From: Lineus longissimus
Lineage: Eukaryota; Nemertea; Pilidiophora; Heteronemertea; Lineidae
DNA length: 64,000 nucleotides
Direction of reading: 5' to 3'
Assembly (NCBI RefSeq): GCF_910592395.1
Contig: NC_088317.1
Coordinates: 3,348,001 to 3,412,000 of the forward strand
Positions 1 through 13,250 of the stretch are shown here, piece by piece. Below the pieces are notes generated by a model. That model was not told the origin of the DNA and made no database searches. It was given only the letters and a program-made list of their open reading frames with translations. Positions within the stretch are counted from its first letter, which is position 1; each line of letters opens with the position of its first letter. A program made the position numbers and the translations under genes.

Positions 1-120
1 GACTTGGAAAACAACATCCACACTCTGCCCTGTCTGCTGACCTAACCAATTAGACTTTGACTCAGCACCAACATCCCCACTCTGCCCTGTCTGCTGACCT
101 AACCAATTAGACTTTGACTA
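1..120. repeat. Tandem duplication of about 57 bp
   Basis: ACTCTGCCCTGTCTGCTGAC followed by CTAACCAATTAGACTTTGACT occurs twice in a row. Confidence 0.8.
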
Positions 121-1310
121 CGAAAACAGCATCCACACTTGCCCTTTTATCAGTCCCGATGTGGGAGTGTTTGTGACTTGGTAGATTTGCTCCTGATTTA
201 AATACCATTAGTCGACTTTGAAAAGTTTAATTAGTTTTGCTTGATTAGGTTGCTATATCGATTTGTTGATTAGCTTGGAACTGAGACGCCTTCCGGACCA
301 GTAGTGCTTTGACTGGCCCTCAGGCACGTTCCGATATCGACTTCACAGCTGACGGACGTGTCTTTTATCTGGTTAAAGGAAACCTGCAGCGAAACGTTTC
401 TAAAGAATGGTGTTTTTGGATGGCCTGTCTGCATCATGACACGACCTTCTTTAATATGTAGTGAGGCCGCTAGATATCTTTTAAAGCTGAATGATATATT
501 AGATCCCAGTAGGACCTATCAAAAATTGCAAATATATCCGATCGTGATCGATAATCGTGTACTGGTAACGAGAAAAAGCATTCATGCGCTGAAAATAATC
601 GGTTGGTCTGCGCGCGTCGCATGATTGACACCCATTATCTTGTAAGAAGTGACATGTAAGGGTACTCCAATGCCAAGAATGCCAGAGTCACTTTTTATGC
701 ATGCTGATGTCAGGCTCGCTGGTTTTGCCTGAAAGACACAGCGGGGGCTTCTAATGGGATTAATGATGATTTAGTAATGAGGCTGAGGATGTTTGTACGT
801 AGCCTGGCCATGCGTTGTTTGTTCTGCCTGGACCTGCATGTTTAACTCTGACGATCCCGGGGGGAATTCGCACGTCGTGACTTCCAGATCCCGGGCGATT
901 TACCCTAAAATTACAGGTTTAGAGAGACCAACCCGCCGTATACCCCATGATGGCTGGTACCGTTGGAAATCTTGAACTCTCAACTTCAAGATGATGTGTA
1001 GAGAATCTTTCTATCCAAAGTTTATCTCTGACGAGGTATGTGGTGTTTGATGCAGAATGTTGGAATACCAATTAGCCGAGGTGTCATATGATAATTTCAT
1101 TTCGTGCTGAAGGAATTTTGCCTCACATCTTGTGGGTGCATCGAGAGGAAAAACAAATTTCAACCTAAAGCTTCCGTTACGTTTGTAATGTAATAAACTC
1201 AGTTGGTAACGTCATCCAATCTTTCAAATAGAAAAGTAATTCGATAAAGCTGCCTGATTTGCTTTAACTTTTGAAGTGCGTACACAATACTCTTGACTTG
1301 TGAGGGTATG

Positions 1311-1499
1311 TTCGAGGGGGGGAAAGGGGGAGCTGTCTTGATGTCCCGTTACAAAAAATCCTCTTCCCGATTCCTGATAAAGCAGTTTCAGCCAAATCCC
1401 ACCTAATTCTCAACCGAACTAAACCCTGTTGAAATATTAAAGGGAGTGTAGTGCTTTTTCAGCCGATCTTGACATCCCAAGAATCACCTTCCCCCTCGA
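1311..1499. mobile_element. Possible inverted-repeat element with G-rich ends
   Basis: TCGAGGGGGGGAAAGGGGGA at the left and CTTCCCCCTCGA at the right, with GATGTC and GACATC inside them. A related block of GGGGGAAGGGGG and GATGTCCTGTTA lies at 15940-15985. Confidence 0.35.
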
Positions 1500-3028
1500 T
1501 AGATATTTTGGGGGGCAATCCCGGCACCCCAAAAAAGACCATTCTCCCTTCTGCAATGAGTAAGTAAAGAAGTCCTCGTAAATTTTGTCCTAAAGGTCAA
1601 CAAGTTTATTATGAAACATCTTACACAAATAACGTTGTGAACCTTCATAAGACGGAGTGAAAATTAATCAGAAAATCCATATTTAGGAGAAAATGTGTTC
1701 AGAGAAGTGAAATAATTCAATTCGAGCAACTTGATGCTATCATGTAGTGCAGTGGAATGAGGAAAGCTAATCGAGCGGAAGCTTGTCTCCGATCTTAACT
1801 CATGTCAGGATATTTTAATAATTTTCAGATAGTTGTTGTAGTTGGTGTGATTGGTGTAAAAACAGTTATAGTCGGCTTCAGAAGTAAATGTTCACAACAT
1901 TTTGACCGCTGTGCGAAAAATACGGGGCAGATTCACCCCTGACAATGGGGGTGGGGATTACAGAGTTCGTGTTGCCTGCTGCATAAGTGGGTAAGCTATT
2001 GATCAGTGTTTTGTGCAATCTCATTTATAGCCTTTTATGTAAGATAAACGATCTTCAACGATATTAGCGGTAGGCTGTAACATCGACCATACAAACACAT
2101 GCACACTCTAATCAATATCCAATATGATCAATTAGTTCCTCTATTGACTCTGCCTGATTTCGTTCTGATTTGGCGGGCCCATTATTGAGTTAAGCCTTCC
2201 GTTGAAGTGGCGCGCATGGCTGTGGTCAGACATCTTCAAATACAGACCTGGGAGAGGACATAATGACTGATGGGCCTGGGGGCTCATGGCAGCAACACTT
2301 CTGAGAAAGTGAATACTCAGTTCATCACGGCATGTCTTTTTTTTCAACATCAATGAACAAACAACACTCACACGAGAGTCCAGTCAGAGTTAACTCATCC
2401 ATCTTCATTCATCACACCGCTGTGATTACTTGAAATCGACTATTACAGGAAACGAGGACAGAAAATAATGGAAATCCATCCCATCATGCATGTCGTGACT
2501 GCGGACCATGAAAATTCCATTTTACAAATTTAGATTGGAATTGCGTGGACAAAGTTGGACGCGTGTGTATAAATGTATCACATGACACAAACTGGTTGAA
2601 AGACTGGTTAGTATAGACATAACTGCCCAATCTTCTTTTGGCATGAATCTATCACACATCTACCTTTCCAATACTACATCCAGTGATAAAGCAGGAATTG
2701 ATAAAGGCAATGCATAGACAAGGCATGAACCAATATCATATCTACCACTCCTACTACTTCTCGTGATAAAGCAGGAGTTTTGATTTCTCTGTAAGTGATT
2801 GCTTTCTCGTTGCTGGTGATGGTGGTCTGCCAACACAAGTTCGAGATAATTGATGAAAGCAATAAAGGAAATACCTGGCCGTCTTGTTCACATCTTGATG
2901 ATAAGAAACATCTTGTTTTATCTTTTTGTACGAGATATCAATCCATTGCTAAGAATACTGGTCTGTTTGTTGCCCTTGAGATTGGCTGGGGGCTAAAGCA
3001 TCGGTACAGATGTCTCAAATAATAGTTG

Positions 3029-3375
3029 CGTACACCACGAAATATTGGTGGACCAATTGCACGTACACCACCACATTGCCACGACAAATTTGTTCGGCAA
3101 TCCATTGCCGATGGTCCAAATTCGCCCGGCTTGTTAAAAGCTCGGCTTTGTCGTGGTTTACGCGCTAATGGATCGGCAATTAGCCAGTTAGATGGTTCGG
3201 CGACAGGCGGCGCTTTCGAAATGGCGCTTTCTGCTTATTGTTTGCGCGCCATCTGTTGCCGGATTTTATAACTAGCTGCAGCGCTGGTGTACGCGCTTGG
3301 TGGATTTTCGATGGTGCGGCATTGGTTCGCGAACCAAAATTGGTGGTCCATTTTCAGGTGGTGTACGTGCGGCTA
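3029..3375. mobile_element. Possible inverted-repeat element
   Basis: GTACACCAC at the left with a nearby CACGTACACCACC, and GGTGGTGTACGTG at the right, separated by about 300 bp that is rich in GC and GGTGG/CCACC motifs compared with its surroundings. The ends are imperfect. Confidence 0.35.
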
Positions 3376-5208
3376 ATGTTGAGCATGGTCAGCTGTGTTT
3401 GGCCAAATGAACTGATTGATATTGCAGACCTGGAGCCACTGTGGACCAGTGGCTTGGACTGATGACGAACGGCCCAGAGGTCCCTAGCTCTGACCCCTCA
3501 GTTGGCAGGAGACTTTTTTGCAGGGCTCGGTGTCGAACTTGCCTTACTCTACCCAGCTGTATAATTGGCACTGGCACTGGTCAGAAAGGCTCAGGTTGAA
3601 GCACTGATTGAACTCGTCTGAGTTCTAGCTGCGAAGATGGGTGACGACCAATTCCGTAGCTGACGTCAGACTATAAACCTAACTTTTTTGCACTTTTCGT
3701 AATTTGGGAGGCAATTGTGTGCACATGTGCCTCTCATCCCCATACATCTTGAACAAACACTGAACACTATGATATTTTTAAATGCTACCAATTCAACCGT
3801 CTCATCCATAATAATACCATTACTCATAATTGAATAGAAAAGCTGTTATCAGCTAAGGAAAGCAATTCCACTGCCTAGTCTTGCCACAAATTACCAAGAT
3901 AAGTTTGTCCTCCTTAGGTCTCTAGGGAAAATTGATTGAGAGAAGATGTCTGCCCCAAAAGTTAGCCATTCCCTGAGTATTGCATGTCAAATCCAGATAA
4001 TTGTGGTCTTGTCTGATCAAATTTGATCAGTGAAGTGCAAGGAGTGAGATATCGGCTTTTGGGAAGATTCCATGTTGACACAGCCAGCTTCCTCAGTTGA
4101 ATCTCTCTGAGAATTTACAGGAATCACCCAGATTGTTTACTTGTGTTTGCGATGGATGTCGGTAAAATGATTTTTGGAATTACCGGGTGTTGCAGGGAAG
4201 TGTCGCGACACCTGACAGTTGGGGTCGGAAATCCCTGGGTCGCACGATTGTGTCAGGACATTAGTAGCCAGGACTTTAAGACTTTGAAGTTTTCTTGTTA
4301 AGTGAAATACAGTGGGTTAAAACTGTTTAGGGAAATAAGCGTTTTACCACAACAATCTGATCTGAGACTCGCTGAATGCCAATCACTTAATACATTGTTG
4401 CAGTGAAATACCTCCATTACCCACCGCCCTCACACAATACAAACACAGATTCGATTGAGCAGTTTAGCTTTTTGCTAGATTGATGGAAGTATGAATAATG
4501 AACGTCATGAGATGATGTTGCCTTTGTTGTGAATCATCTCTCGCAAGCGTGTCTCCTGAAGCCATGTGAAGAATTTTCTGCGTTTTGACCTGCTATCAAC
4601 TGGCCATGTCTATGACATTAACTCATGAGAAAAAACCACCACCTGAGCAAATTCAGACCAAATAAAAAGATTGTCCCACTGTACAAGAGTGTCTTCATGG
4701 CCGCTAAGCAAGTTGAGATGAGCAGAGCCAAGTCACCCTGAATGCGTCAATATTGGCCAGGATAATAGTTACTGTGCAAATGGGAGATATTGAACTGTCT
4801 GGAAAAGGAACGTCTGCGGCCAGTGGAGGTTGTAATCCCAGTGGATTGCGGCGTTCTTTAGGCGAGCGAGCCGTCGTAAAACTGAACCCGAGGACAAATA
4901 TTGATAAAGGCTTGGAAGTGAGACAGGAGACATGTTAAGTTACTCGTCTTGTCTGATGTTGCCTTTGAAAGTTGGCCGCATTGGAAAACATCCCAGCAAC
5001 TTCCCAACAATTAGGGGCAACATGGGATACTCATGCCAAGGGGAATGCTTGCTCTGATTGGCTATTAATCTGAGTTTTCAATTGCATGAAGTCAGATGTA
5101 GCAAAAGTATGGGGCACCCAAATTGGGAGGAAGGGGGGGGCAAAATTACTCAAAAAGTTTGGGGTATTTTAATATATCAACCCCGTTGCTTCTCTCCCCT
5201 GTAAACTC

Positions 5209-6260
5209 CCTAAATCATCAGACCTCCCTCTTATCAGCCCACAGCATCAGCATTCCACTTAGACTGTCATTTTTAGCTAACCGGCAAAAGTAAAAAATCA
5301 GACTCGTTTTCGTCCTGCAAATGGGACTGATAGGAGTCTGGTCCATGGCTTGACTGCCAAATGACCTATTTTACCCTGTAGCGCCCCAGAGATTTGTCAT
5401 TAGCATTCTCACTCATGCCAACTTGCCTGGATGCCGCATTTATTCTGTCATCTCAAATATGCTCGTACCTCATATTCTGTTTTCTCTTGGTAAGCATAGC
5501 AGATGAGTGTTGGAAGAGGTCAGGTTCACTCCTTCTTGACTTGTTAATTGCCTGCACCTCTCCATGAGTGGCACCTAAAACATCGGTCACCCACTCATGC
5601 CTACAACATCAACATTCCAACTTATACAGACTTGTCTCACGCTGTCTTCTCAAATATTCTCATATGATACCCGATGCATAAAGAAGTCAAATAGGAATTC
5701 TGTTTTATGGTGAAATCGACAGCTCCATAGAGTTGTGTAGTTCATTGCTCCTTATCACCCTAAATCATCAGACCTCCTGCTCATGTCAACAGGAACATTC
5801 CAACTTTTGTAGACTTGCCAATCTGTCATCTCAAATATTCTCCTTCCTTGTGCCAAGAAGTAAGAAATAAAAATTCAGATTTGTTTTGTCTGCAGTGTGG
5901 TCCATGGCTTGACTTGCCATTGACCTGTTATACCCAGTCAATGCCCTGGGTGATCAGTACTTAGCATTCCTACTCACGCCAACTTGCTGGTGTGCCACAT
6001 TTATGCTATCATTAATGCGTTCCTACCTCATGAGATAAAGAAGTCAAAATTCAGATTCTACTTCATGGTTTGCAACAGCAGGTCCAGAGGGACTACATGC
6101 TGTAATGTTTTGTGGTTTTATGGTGAAGTTATTTCCTCATTTCCATACCTTGCTGTTGTAACATCCTTTGGCATCAGCATTCCAGCTCATGCAAACTCGT
6201 TTTCAAAGACGTCAGAATCATATAGTTCTGTTCCATGTTGGTTGACACTACTCTGGAGGG
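5209..6260. repeat. Two degenerate tandem copies of about 550 bp
   Basis: CCCTAAATCATCAGACCTCC occurs at about 5209 and 5758. GGTCCATGGCTTGACT, ATTCYYACTCAYGCCAACTTG and CTGTCATCTCAAATAT recur in the same order in both copies. Confidence 0.6.
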
Positions 6261-6942
6261 ACCTGGCTTCGATAGATCTAAGAAAATCGATGCTCTATTG
6301 GGAATTTGATGCAGAATTTTAATCAGCATGTCGGCATTGGATAAGACAACATAATTTTTCAGGAGAAATGGAAATTGTTTGGATTGGCTGCAGAACCTCA
6401 TTGACACTGTGTTTCTTACATTTATTTTGTGTTTGGTGTATTTTGGTTTTCATAATTTCGTTTTATGGATGGCTACTTTCGTGAAGTTAAAGTTTAAGTT
6501 TGGGGCTTATAGTCTGATATCAATGCGGAAGAGGTGTAGTGAATTTGATCTACCCAATTTCTCCAGTATATAACTATTGATTTCACCAAATATAGAATGC
6601 GAACTTCAAACTAATTAGAGTACCACCCTCACTCAATCCATCTTGACCGGAATGGGTATAAATTGGTCTATCAATATCCTCTAGCAATGCGATGTTTTCT
6701 TCTCAACGCGTTAAATTTTTATTGACAGAAAAGTAAAAATCTTCGCCGTGTAGTGATTTATTGGTTGTCAGTAGTTACGATAAATGTTAAAGGTGAGAGA
6801 TGTTGCCGCTTATGAAATGGAGTGCTGAGTTACGAAGATATGAATGGCCCGTGGTGCCTTGACCGTTGATCCGTGGTTGCTGCTGGCTACCTAGGATGGC
6901 ACGGTCGAGGTGTGCTGAGATAGACTGTGTCCCGTGGGGCGG

Positions 6943-6957
6943 GAGGGGGGGGGGGGC
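6943..6957. repeat. Poly-G tract
   Basis: A run of G interrupted once. Similar runs occur at 5137-5144 and 15919-15927. Confidence 0.6.
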
Positions 6958-8689
6958 GATGCATCTAGCCTCAGTTCTCCTTCTCCATGCGCTGATTCGA
7001 ACCATTTTTCGGAGTGGCCTACTTTGACCAGGTCCATCAATCTCATCCTCAAGTATACCTACATCTAGTTGATCAGAATGAGGGGGAGGGGGAATTGGCT
7101 GTCTGAGGGCTGTGTGCCGTAATGCCTGTAATTCCCTCTAAAATCCAATTAACTTAAGGCAACCATCAGTGGTATTACAAGCTGTCAAAATGTAAATTCG
7201 TCCTCAGTGATATGACACTTTAATCCAGCATCGAATACCGGTATTAAGTCTGTCATATGATGGTAAAAACAATGATTTATGGAGGAATATGCTTGTAATA
7301 GATCAAGGACTGCTTCATCAGAGACAGGTTATAAAAAAGTTAGGTTGAAGTGTGCTTTGTAGTCGGTAGTGCCAATTGGCTCATGAGCCTGGTGTTAATT
7401 CCTGGTTCTGTGAGGGGGTGGATGGTGATGTATCTGATCTGATTCACTGCTTGGCCACCAGGGGGCCAAACCTGAAAACCTCAACATTTTATTATCCCTT
7501 ATTAACTACATACCCGATTGCAATAATATTTATCTCAAATTTGATACACATGTACAAATTTATGATTGAAATCTTTAAGATTGTAGAATCAATTTTTCTT
7601 GGTCCCTTTTGACATCTTACCTGGTCATAGGCCACATAGGACAGCCACGCATTTAGCTTTCGCTGAGTACCCATGCAAAATGTTAAAAAACAGATTGGAT
7701 TACAATTTCCAGGAAATCTGATATCAAGATTAATTCAAGTTATTCTGTCGGTTAAGATAGCGCGAATGCGCTATGGATTAAATTTCAAAATTGAATGAAA
7801 TCTCGAGAAATTGCCGAAGAGGCAGACGAATTCAAACAAATTCTGCATTTGACATCAAATATTGATGCCGTTTCTTTACAATGGCGGCCGTCTCAATTTT
7901 CTACGATTCTGCACTCGGCTCGTAAGAGATGAGGCGGGCGCTTTGTATGGATTTAATCTCTGATCCTCATATCGACGGATTTGTTATTGACGGTACGTTG
8001 AGTCCTATGACGACATCTTAAAGAATCAATTCCATCTCATTGTGTCGGAAAACATGGCACCAAAGTCGCGCTTCCCAATTTAGAGTTTCAGCATTTCCAC
8101 AAGAGGTTAAGCGCAATTTCAGTGTCGGCAGGATACCTCTCTTATGAGGACAGCACTTGTCCTTAATAGAGAGATTCTCTGGTGAAAAAACTCTTCTTGG
8201 GACGGATTGATGCAGACATTCCGTCAGTCATCGCAATGTCAACTAATTCAAGGGATATTCTTCGAGATCAGGCGATGAATTTACTGGAAAGATCCCCATG
8301 TAATTTATCGCATGGGGATACAGACACGTTTAAGGCATAATCTAACTTTGTTGGATTAAGAAATATTTTATGGGCGTCTGGGTCTTGAGTCTAATTGAAA
8401 ACTACACCACTTCCTATTAGTTAAATCATTGGAACAATAAGCCAGTTGGCATCCTTTCAATGATGTAGCCATTTGGTGCAATAAATATTTTTTCTAAGAC
8501 TCTATGGGATTAAGTGTACATGTTGTATGGCTATTTATAGTGATTTGGTGATCTGCATTTCTTTGGGAAGATTTATTGCATAGACAGTACTTCCTCAAAG
8601 TGCTTTTTCATCCAAGAATTGTCGGGGGATGTTACCTAACTTCAAACTGTATCGGGGAAAGATTTAGATGCCTCAAACATGTCAAAAGT

Positions 8690-8757
8690 GATTCAAACCC
8701 ACAACCTCTTGTTCAGGTGGACTGCACTCTATAAACCACTATGCCACCAGATGCCCC
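8690..8757 (-). mobile_element. tRNA-derived SINE head
   Basis: On the minus strand: A-box TGGCATAGTGG at 8736-8746 and B-box GGGTTTGAATC at 8690-8700, spaced as in tRNA-derived SINEs. The SINE body would extend toward 8600. Its end is not defined. Confidence 0.55.
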
Positions 8758-9264
8758 GCATAGACCTCGTAGTTGAATTGAAGTAAAGTGACTTGCGCTA
8801 GATCACAATGGATGTGCATGTGTCCGGTGTCAAACACACAATGTTATGATCACGAGTCAGGTATTGCATCACTACTAAACTCAAGCAGAAAACCAAAAAC
8901 AGCATTTTTTTGCATTTTGCTGAATCTCTCCAGCGGCCTGCACTTTAAATCTCATTTAATTGGATCGACCCACTGTCACTATTCCCATTAAGTGAAGCCC
9001 TTTGATGAGAAATATTGATTGGAATGATTTTTAAGACAGCAGGCATCTCTAACGGGATGAATGACAATTTAAAACACAAGAGGATAATGTTGGCATCAGT
9101 TGTGGATGTCAATTACAGAAACAACTCAACTGATTCTCAAGTGCTGAGTCATTGCGCAATGCACTTTTGATTGAGATTTTTAATTGACCTGTCATTGAAC
9201 CTTTCTGAAAACCAATAAAAACTTTTCTGCAAAATTCAAAAGTGAAGTTGGAAGCAAGGACATG

Positions 9265-9438
9265 AGGCCGAAGTTACATAGACCTCATTCGTTCATTTCC
9301 CAGGACTCATTTTCCCCTTTTGCTTTCATTCCTCGGTGAATGCACGGCCTTGTGGCGTGCATTCACCGAGGAATGAAAGAAAAACCCGGAAAGTGACTCG
9401 TGGTAAATAAACGAATGAGGTCTATGTAACTTCGGCCT
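9265..9438. mobile_element. MITE, nearly perfect long hairpin
   Basis: Ends AGGCCGAAGTTACATAGACC and its complement. The inner arms CTTTCATTCCTCGGTGAATG and complement also pair, leaving a loop of about 9 nt. About 174 bp in all. No clear target duplication. Confidence 0.7.
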
Positions 9439-10504
9439 GATGTGCATAGCACTACTGTTCAGCTTTGCTGTCCACTACTGCACACGAGCTGGTGCAGTTG
9501 TGTGTCATCTGCATTAAAAGGGTTAATAATTAGAGTAAGTCAAAGACCTCAGAGTTCTGTTTTGAATGAAATGCGCAGAAACAAGCTGATTTACGCAACA
9601 AGGTATTTAAACCTTTTCAAGGACAAGACAAAAAAACACGATTTTAAAACCATGGTTTGAGAGCAAAAAACTTAAGTTCACCGTTCTTCACAATGAAACA
9701 TACCAGCTGACCGAAGTACGTGCGCAGTCAACGAGAATTATCAAAATATTTTAACGCAGAATAGGTACCTACCTATACACCTCGGCCAAATCCTCTTGTG
9801 AGTCCGTTATTCCAGTGATGTATTATCACAAACAGAAGAGAACCTGGTTCACGATATCCGATATGTTCTGTGAATTCCAATTGATCCGGTAGACTTCCCT
9901 TCCCGTAGCCAAGTTCAGAATAATTTACTACCTTGCTATTGGCAATTGAATACGTGAAACGTGGCAATCATTTACCAATTCAAAGATTCTTAATACTTGC
10001 CACCTTCAAGAAGATGAGACCTGACTATATTCCTGTTGATTTTAAGCTTTCCTCCCGTAGCTAAGTTCAGAATAATTTCCTAAGTGTTTCAAGAAACCTA
10101 TTGGTAATGGTAAGTTGGTTTTGAACCTTTGCTACATGTACTTTGGATCATATAAGATTCACTCATATTCCAATTTAACTCAACAATCAATTCAGCTTTC
10201 TCATTACCAACCTTCACAATGATTTATGATTAAAAATCGATTTCAAAACCAATTCTCAACAAACGTTTGCCAACTGGGCGTGATGATTTCAAGTGCATTT
10301 CTTCCGCTATGTATTCCAATAAGAAATATTTCATCTCTTTGTTTTGCTTAAAGGATAATCCACTATGAGTATGGGTGACCCAACACTAATTGTCAATTGC
10401 AATCGTATGTGTACATGTATAATCCTATGACAAGAAAATGGCTAATTTGTCAGCTCAAACAATCTATTTCAACAGAATTCAATTTGTATGCGTGTGGATA
10501 ATTC

Positions 10505-10645
10505 GGCATCTCATTTGAAACAGCTCTAATCCATGTTGGTAATTCCTAAACTCATTTGAAACAGCTCAATAATCCATGTCGGAAATGAAACAGCTCAATC
10601 CATGTCGGAAATTCCTTAACTCATTTGAAACAGCTCTGAGTATCA
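10505..10645. repeat. Short tandem repeat with TCATTTGAAACAGCTC
   Basis: Three to four units of 45-55 bp containing CTCATTTGAAACAGCTC and AATCCATGTYGG. Confidence 0.65.
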
Positions 10646-11191
10646 CAACGTTTGCTTTTGTGTCTCCCTTTCATGAACGAGTTTGCTATTTTATACTTGA
10701 ATCATATCCCACTGAGTGCATTTCTATAATTCCTGCAGCAGTGAAGCAGATCCTGAATGTCCACAAAGTATTGAGAAAGATTTCTTGGTCAGTCATAATC
10801 CATTTACAATACTGAAGATTCAATAACAGCAGTGAAAACGCCTGCAGAATCCTTTACTATTGCTTCAGCCTACCACCTCACAAGTACAGCATGTCTCCTG
10901 AATTGCCTGAGAAAGTATTCTTAGCCAGTCGCCCCCATTTACAATACTACGGATCTGAAGTGACAGAAACGAAAGCCCTTAATACTCGCCGAGCTGGCCT
11001 TTTGCCTTTCACTGTGATCAGGTGGTCCGCCTCAGGACGATTGTCATGTTTCAGTTGGCAAAGTGTTGCCGGAGAGCTGCCTCAAGAGAGCTTTGTGTGA
11101 GGCATGATTTGCCGACAACTTCCTCCACAGAAGTTTCCTCCTCAGAAGTTTGCTCTTCAGACGTTTCCTCCAAATTGTGCATCGTCCGACA

Positions 11192-11606
11192 ACAAGAGTT
11201 TATTTGGGATTTCTATTAAATCTTGTATTTTCAGACAAGAGTTTATTTTTGGATTCCTCTTAAATCTTGTATTTTCAGACAAGAGTTTATTTTTGGATTC
11301 CTATTAAATCTTGTATTTTCAGACAAGAGTTTATTTTTGGATTCCTATTAAATCTTGTATTTTCAGACAAGAGTTTATTTTTGGATTCCTATTAAATCTT
11401 GTATTTTCAGACAAGAGTTTATTTTTGGATTCCTATTAAATCTTGTATTTTCAGACAAGAGTTTATTTTTGGATTCCTATTAAATCTTGTATTTTCAGAC
11501 AAGAGTTTATTTTTGGATTCCTATTAAATCTTGTATTTTCATACAAAAGAGTTTATTTTTGGATTCCTATTAAATCTTGTATTTTCAGACAAGAGTTTAT
11601 TTTTGG
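11192..11606 (+). repeat. 44-bp satellite with acceptor-like core
   Basis: Nine to ten near-identical units: ACAAGAGTTTATTTTTGGAT, then TCCTATTAAATCTTGTATTT and TCAG. Each ends in a pyrimidine-rich TTGTATTTTCAG like a 3' splice site. Confidence 0.85.
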
Positions 11607-12544
11607 TGTCTAACTTTAAAAAATGTTCGGCGATCGTACTGAGTGAGATGATCTTTTCTCCATTCAAATTATACAGTTGACTTTACCTATACTTAATGAT
11701 AAATCACTTTGAGTTGTATCTCTCTAAAAGCAGGTATTGTAAAAACCTACTGTTCAAAATCAATCGTAAAAGTCTGTTTTTCATTTGGCGAGTGCACTTT
11801 TTTTACGCCATTCAGTGAAGTATCCAGTTTCCTTTACCTTCGATTCTCAATGATAATCACTATTGATATAGACTTATACCAGTCTTATCCCAAGTAATAA
11901 AATAACTTAAAAATCGGTATTTCCTTGCAAGATGGAACGGTGCATGATCACCTCTGCTCCATTCAGCCAAGGTATTGATGGGAAGTATCCAGTTGTTTTC
12001 ACTTTACCTTTCACTAAAGTAGTAATAACAATTGGAATCCCTTCTATTGGCCAACCTGTTGTAAAACTTGACACACTTCCAACAATCTTTAAATCATTGG
12101 TTTACCATTCATAAGTTACACTTTAGGGGTATGGTTAAGTACTTGGGTAGCGGTTTCTCTTGATCTAATCACCTCCAGCAGTCGTCCTTCCTGAAGAAAA
12201 TTTTGATTCAAGAAATAAGCTTTGAAATCCTCTACGCCATTTGAATCTTAAAAACTTCGAGAAAATTTGTAACTCCTTTGGAGGTCCCACCGAGCGCGTT
12301 CCTTTATCTCACTATGATCTCTGTAAAGGATTCGTCGATAGCAACTATACAACCATTTTCACCTTACCTTTTTCCGAAATGGTAATCACTGGTATTGGAA
12401 TCAATCCTCATGCCAACTTCTCGAACAGAATCTTCCTTGTTACAGGTATCGTAAAAAACTTGAAGCGTTTCCAACGATCTTTGAATTTCAAACATTTCAA
12501 ACATTTGTTGTTGGGTTCACTTTGTTTGCATACATTGTATGTCC

Positions 12545-12775
12545 AATTTGTTATAGGGTGAATGTGTATGGTTAGCTGTTTGGTTCATTTGACATGAGTA
12601 TGGTTAGCTGTTTGGTTCATTCGACATGAGTATGGTTACCTCTTGGGTTTGTTTGCTTGTATGAGTATGGTAAACTGTCCAATTTGTTTGGCTGTATGGG
12701 TATGGTTTACTCTCCAATTCGTCTGGCTACATTAGTATTCAGCCATAAGTATGGTTACCTCTCCAGATATAGGCA
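12545..12775. repeat. Degenerate tandem repeat of about 40 bp
   Basis: About six units containing GAGTATGGTTA followed by a CTGTTTGGTTCATTYGACAT-like segment; the later units have diverged. Confidence 0.6.
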
Positions 12776-13096
12776 TGAAACAAAACCAAAGTCTAATTAC
12801 TTCTGATTTGAACAAGGTACGTCATTTCTGAGGTCTGCTTTATTGGTATCGGAAATCGACAAGTGAAGCACCCTCCTTGGGGAATCGTGACATTCAAGTT
12901 GTATCCTGCCTTCTTGAAACGTGGGCTGTAATCACATCCCCGCCAATCAATGAATAAAAGCCGTAAAATTAGTCCAATAGATTTAGCGTCCAATAGCTGG
13001 ATAATCACTATGAAACATGTACCACGTTGTCCGATCCCTTAAGCCAGGACTCAGTGTCTTTTCATTTGATGAGTATTTCCTCACGCTGTTCTAACA

Positions 13097-13250
13097 GAAG
13101 CTATCAGGGGAGCAGATTGTTGGGACTGGTCTCCATGGTCAGGAGGTGGGGAGCAGTGACTCTAGGTGGTAAGGCCTGAAGCTAGCAGGGGAGCAGTTTG
13201 CTTGGACTGGTGTCCATGGCAGGCAATGGGGAGCATTGACTCTGGCCGGG
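13097..13250. repeat. Two tandem copies of about 80 bp
   Basis: Shared blocks GGGGAGCAG, GGACTGGT, TCCATGG and GGGGAGCA-TGACTCT repeat once. Confidence 0.6.

Noticed and set aside
358-624. 88-codon plus-strand frame near the left edge
   Set aside because: No recognisable domain, no splice sites, no repeat family; probably random.
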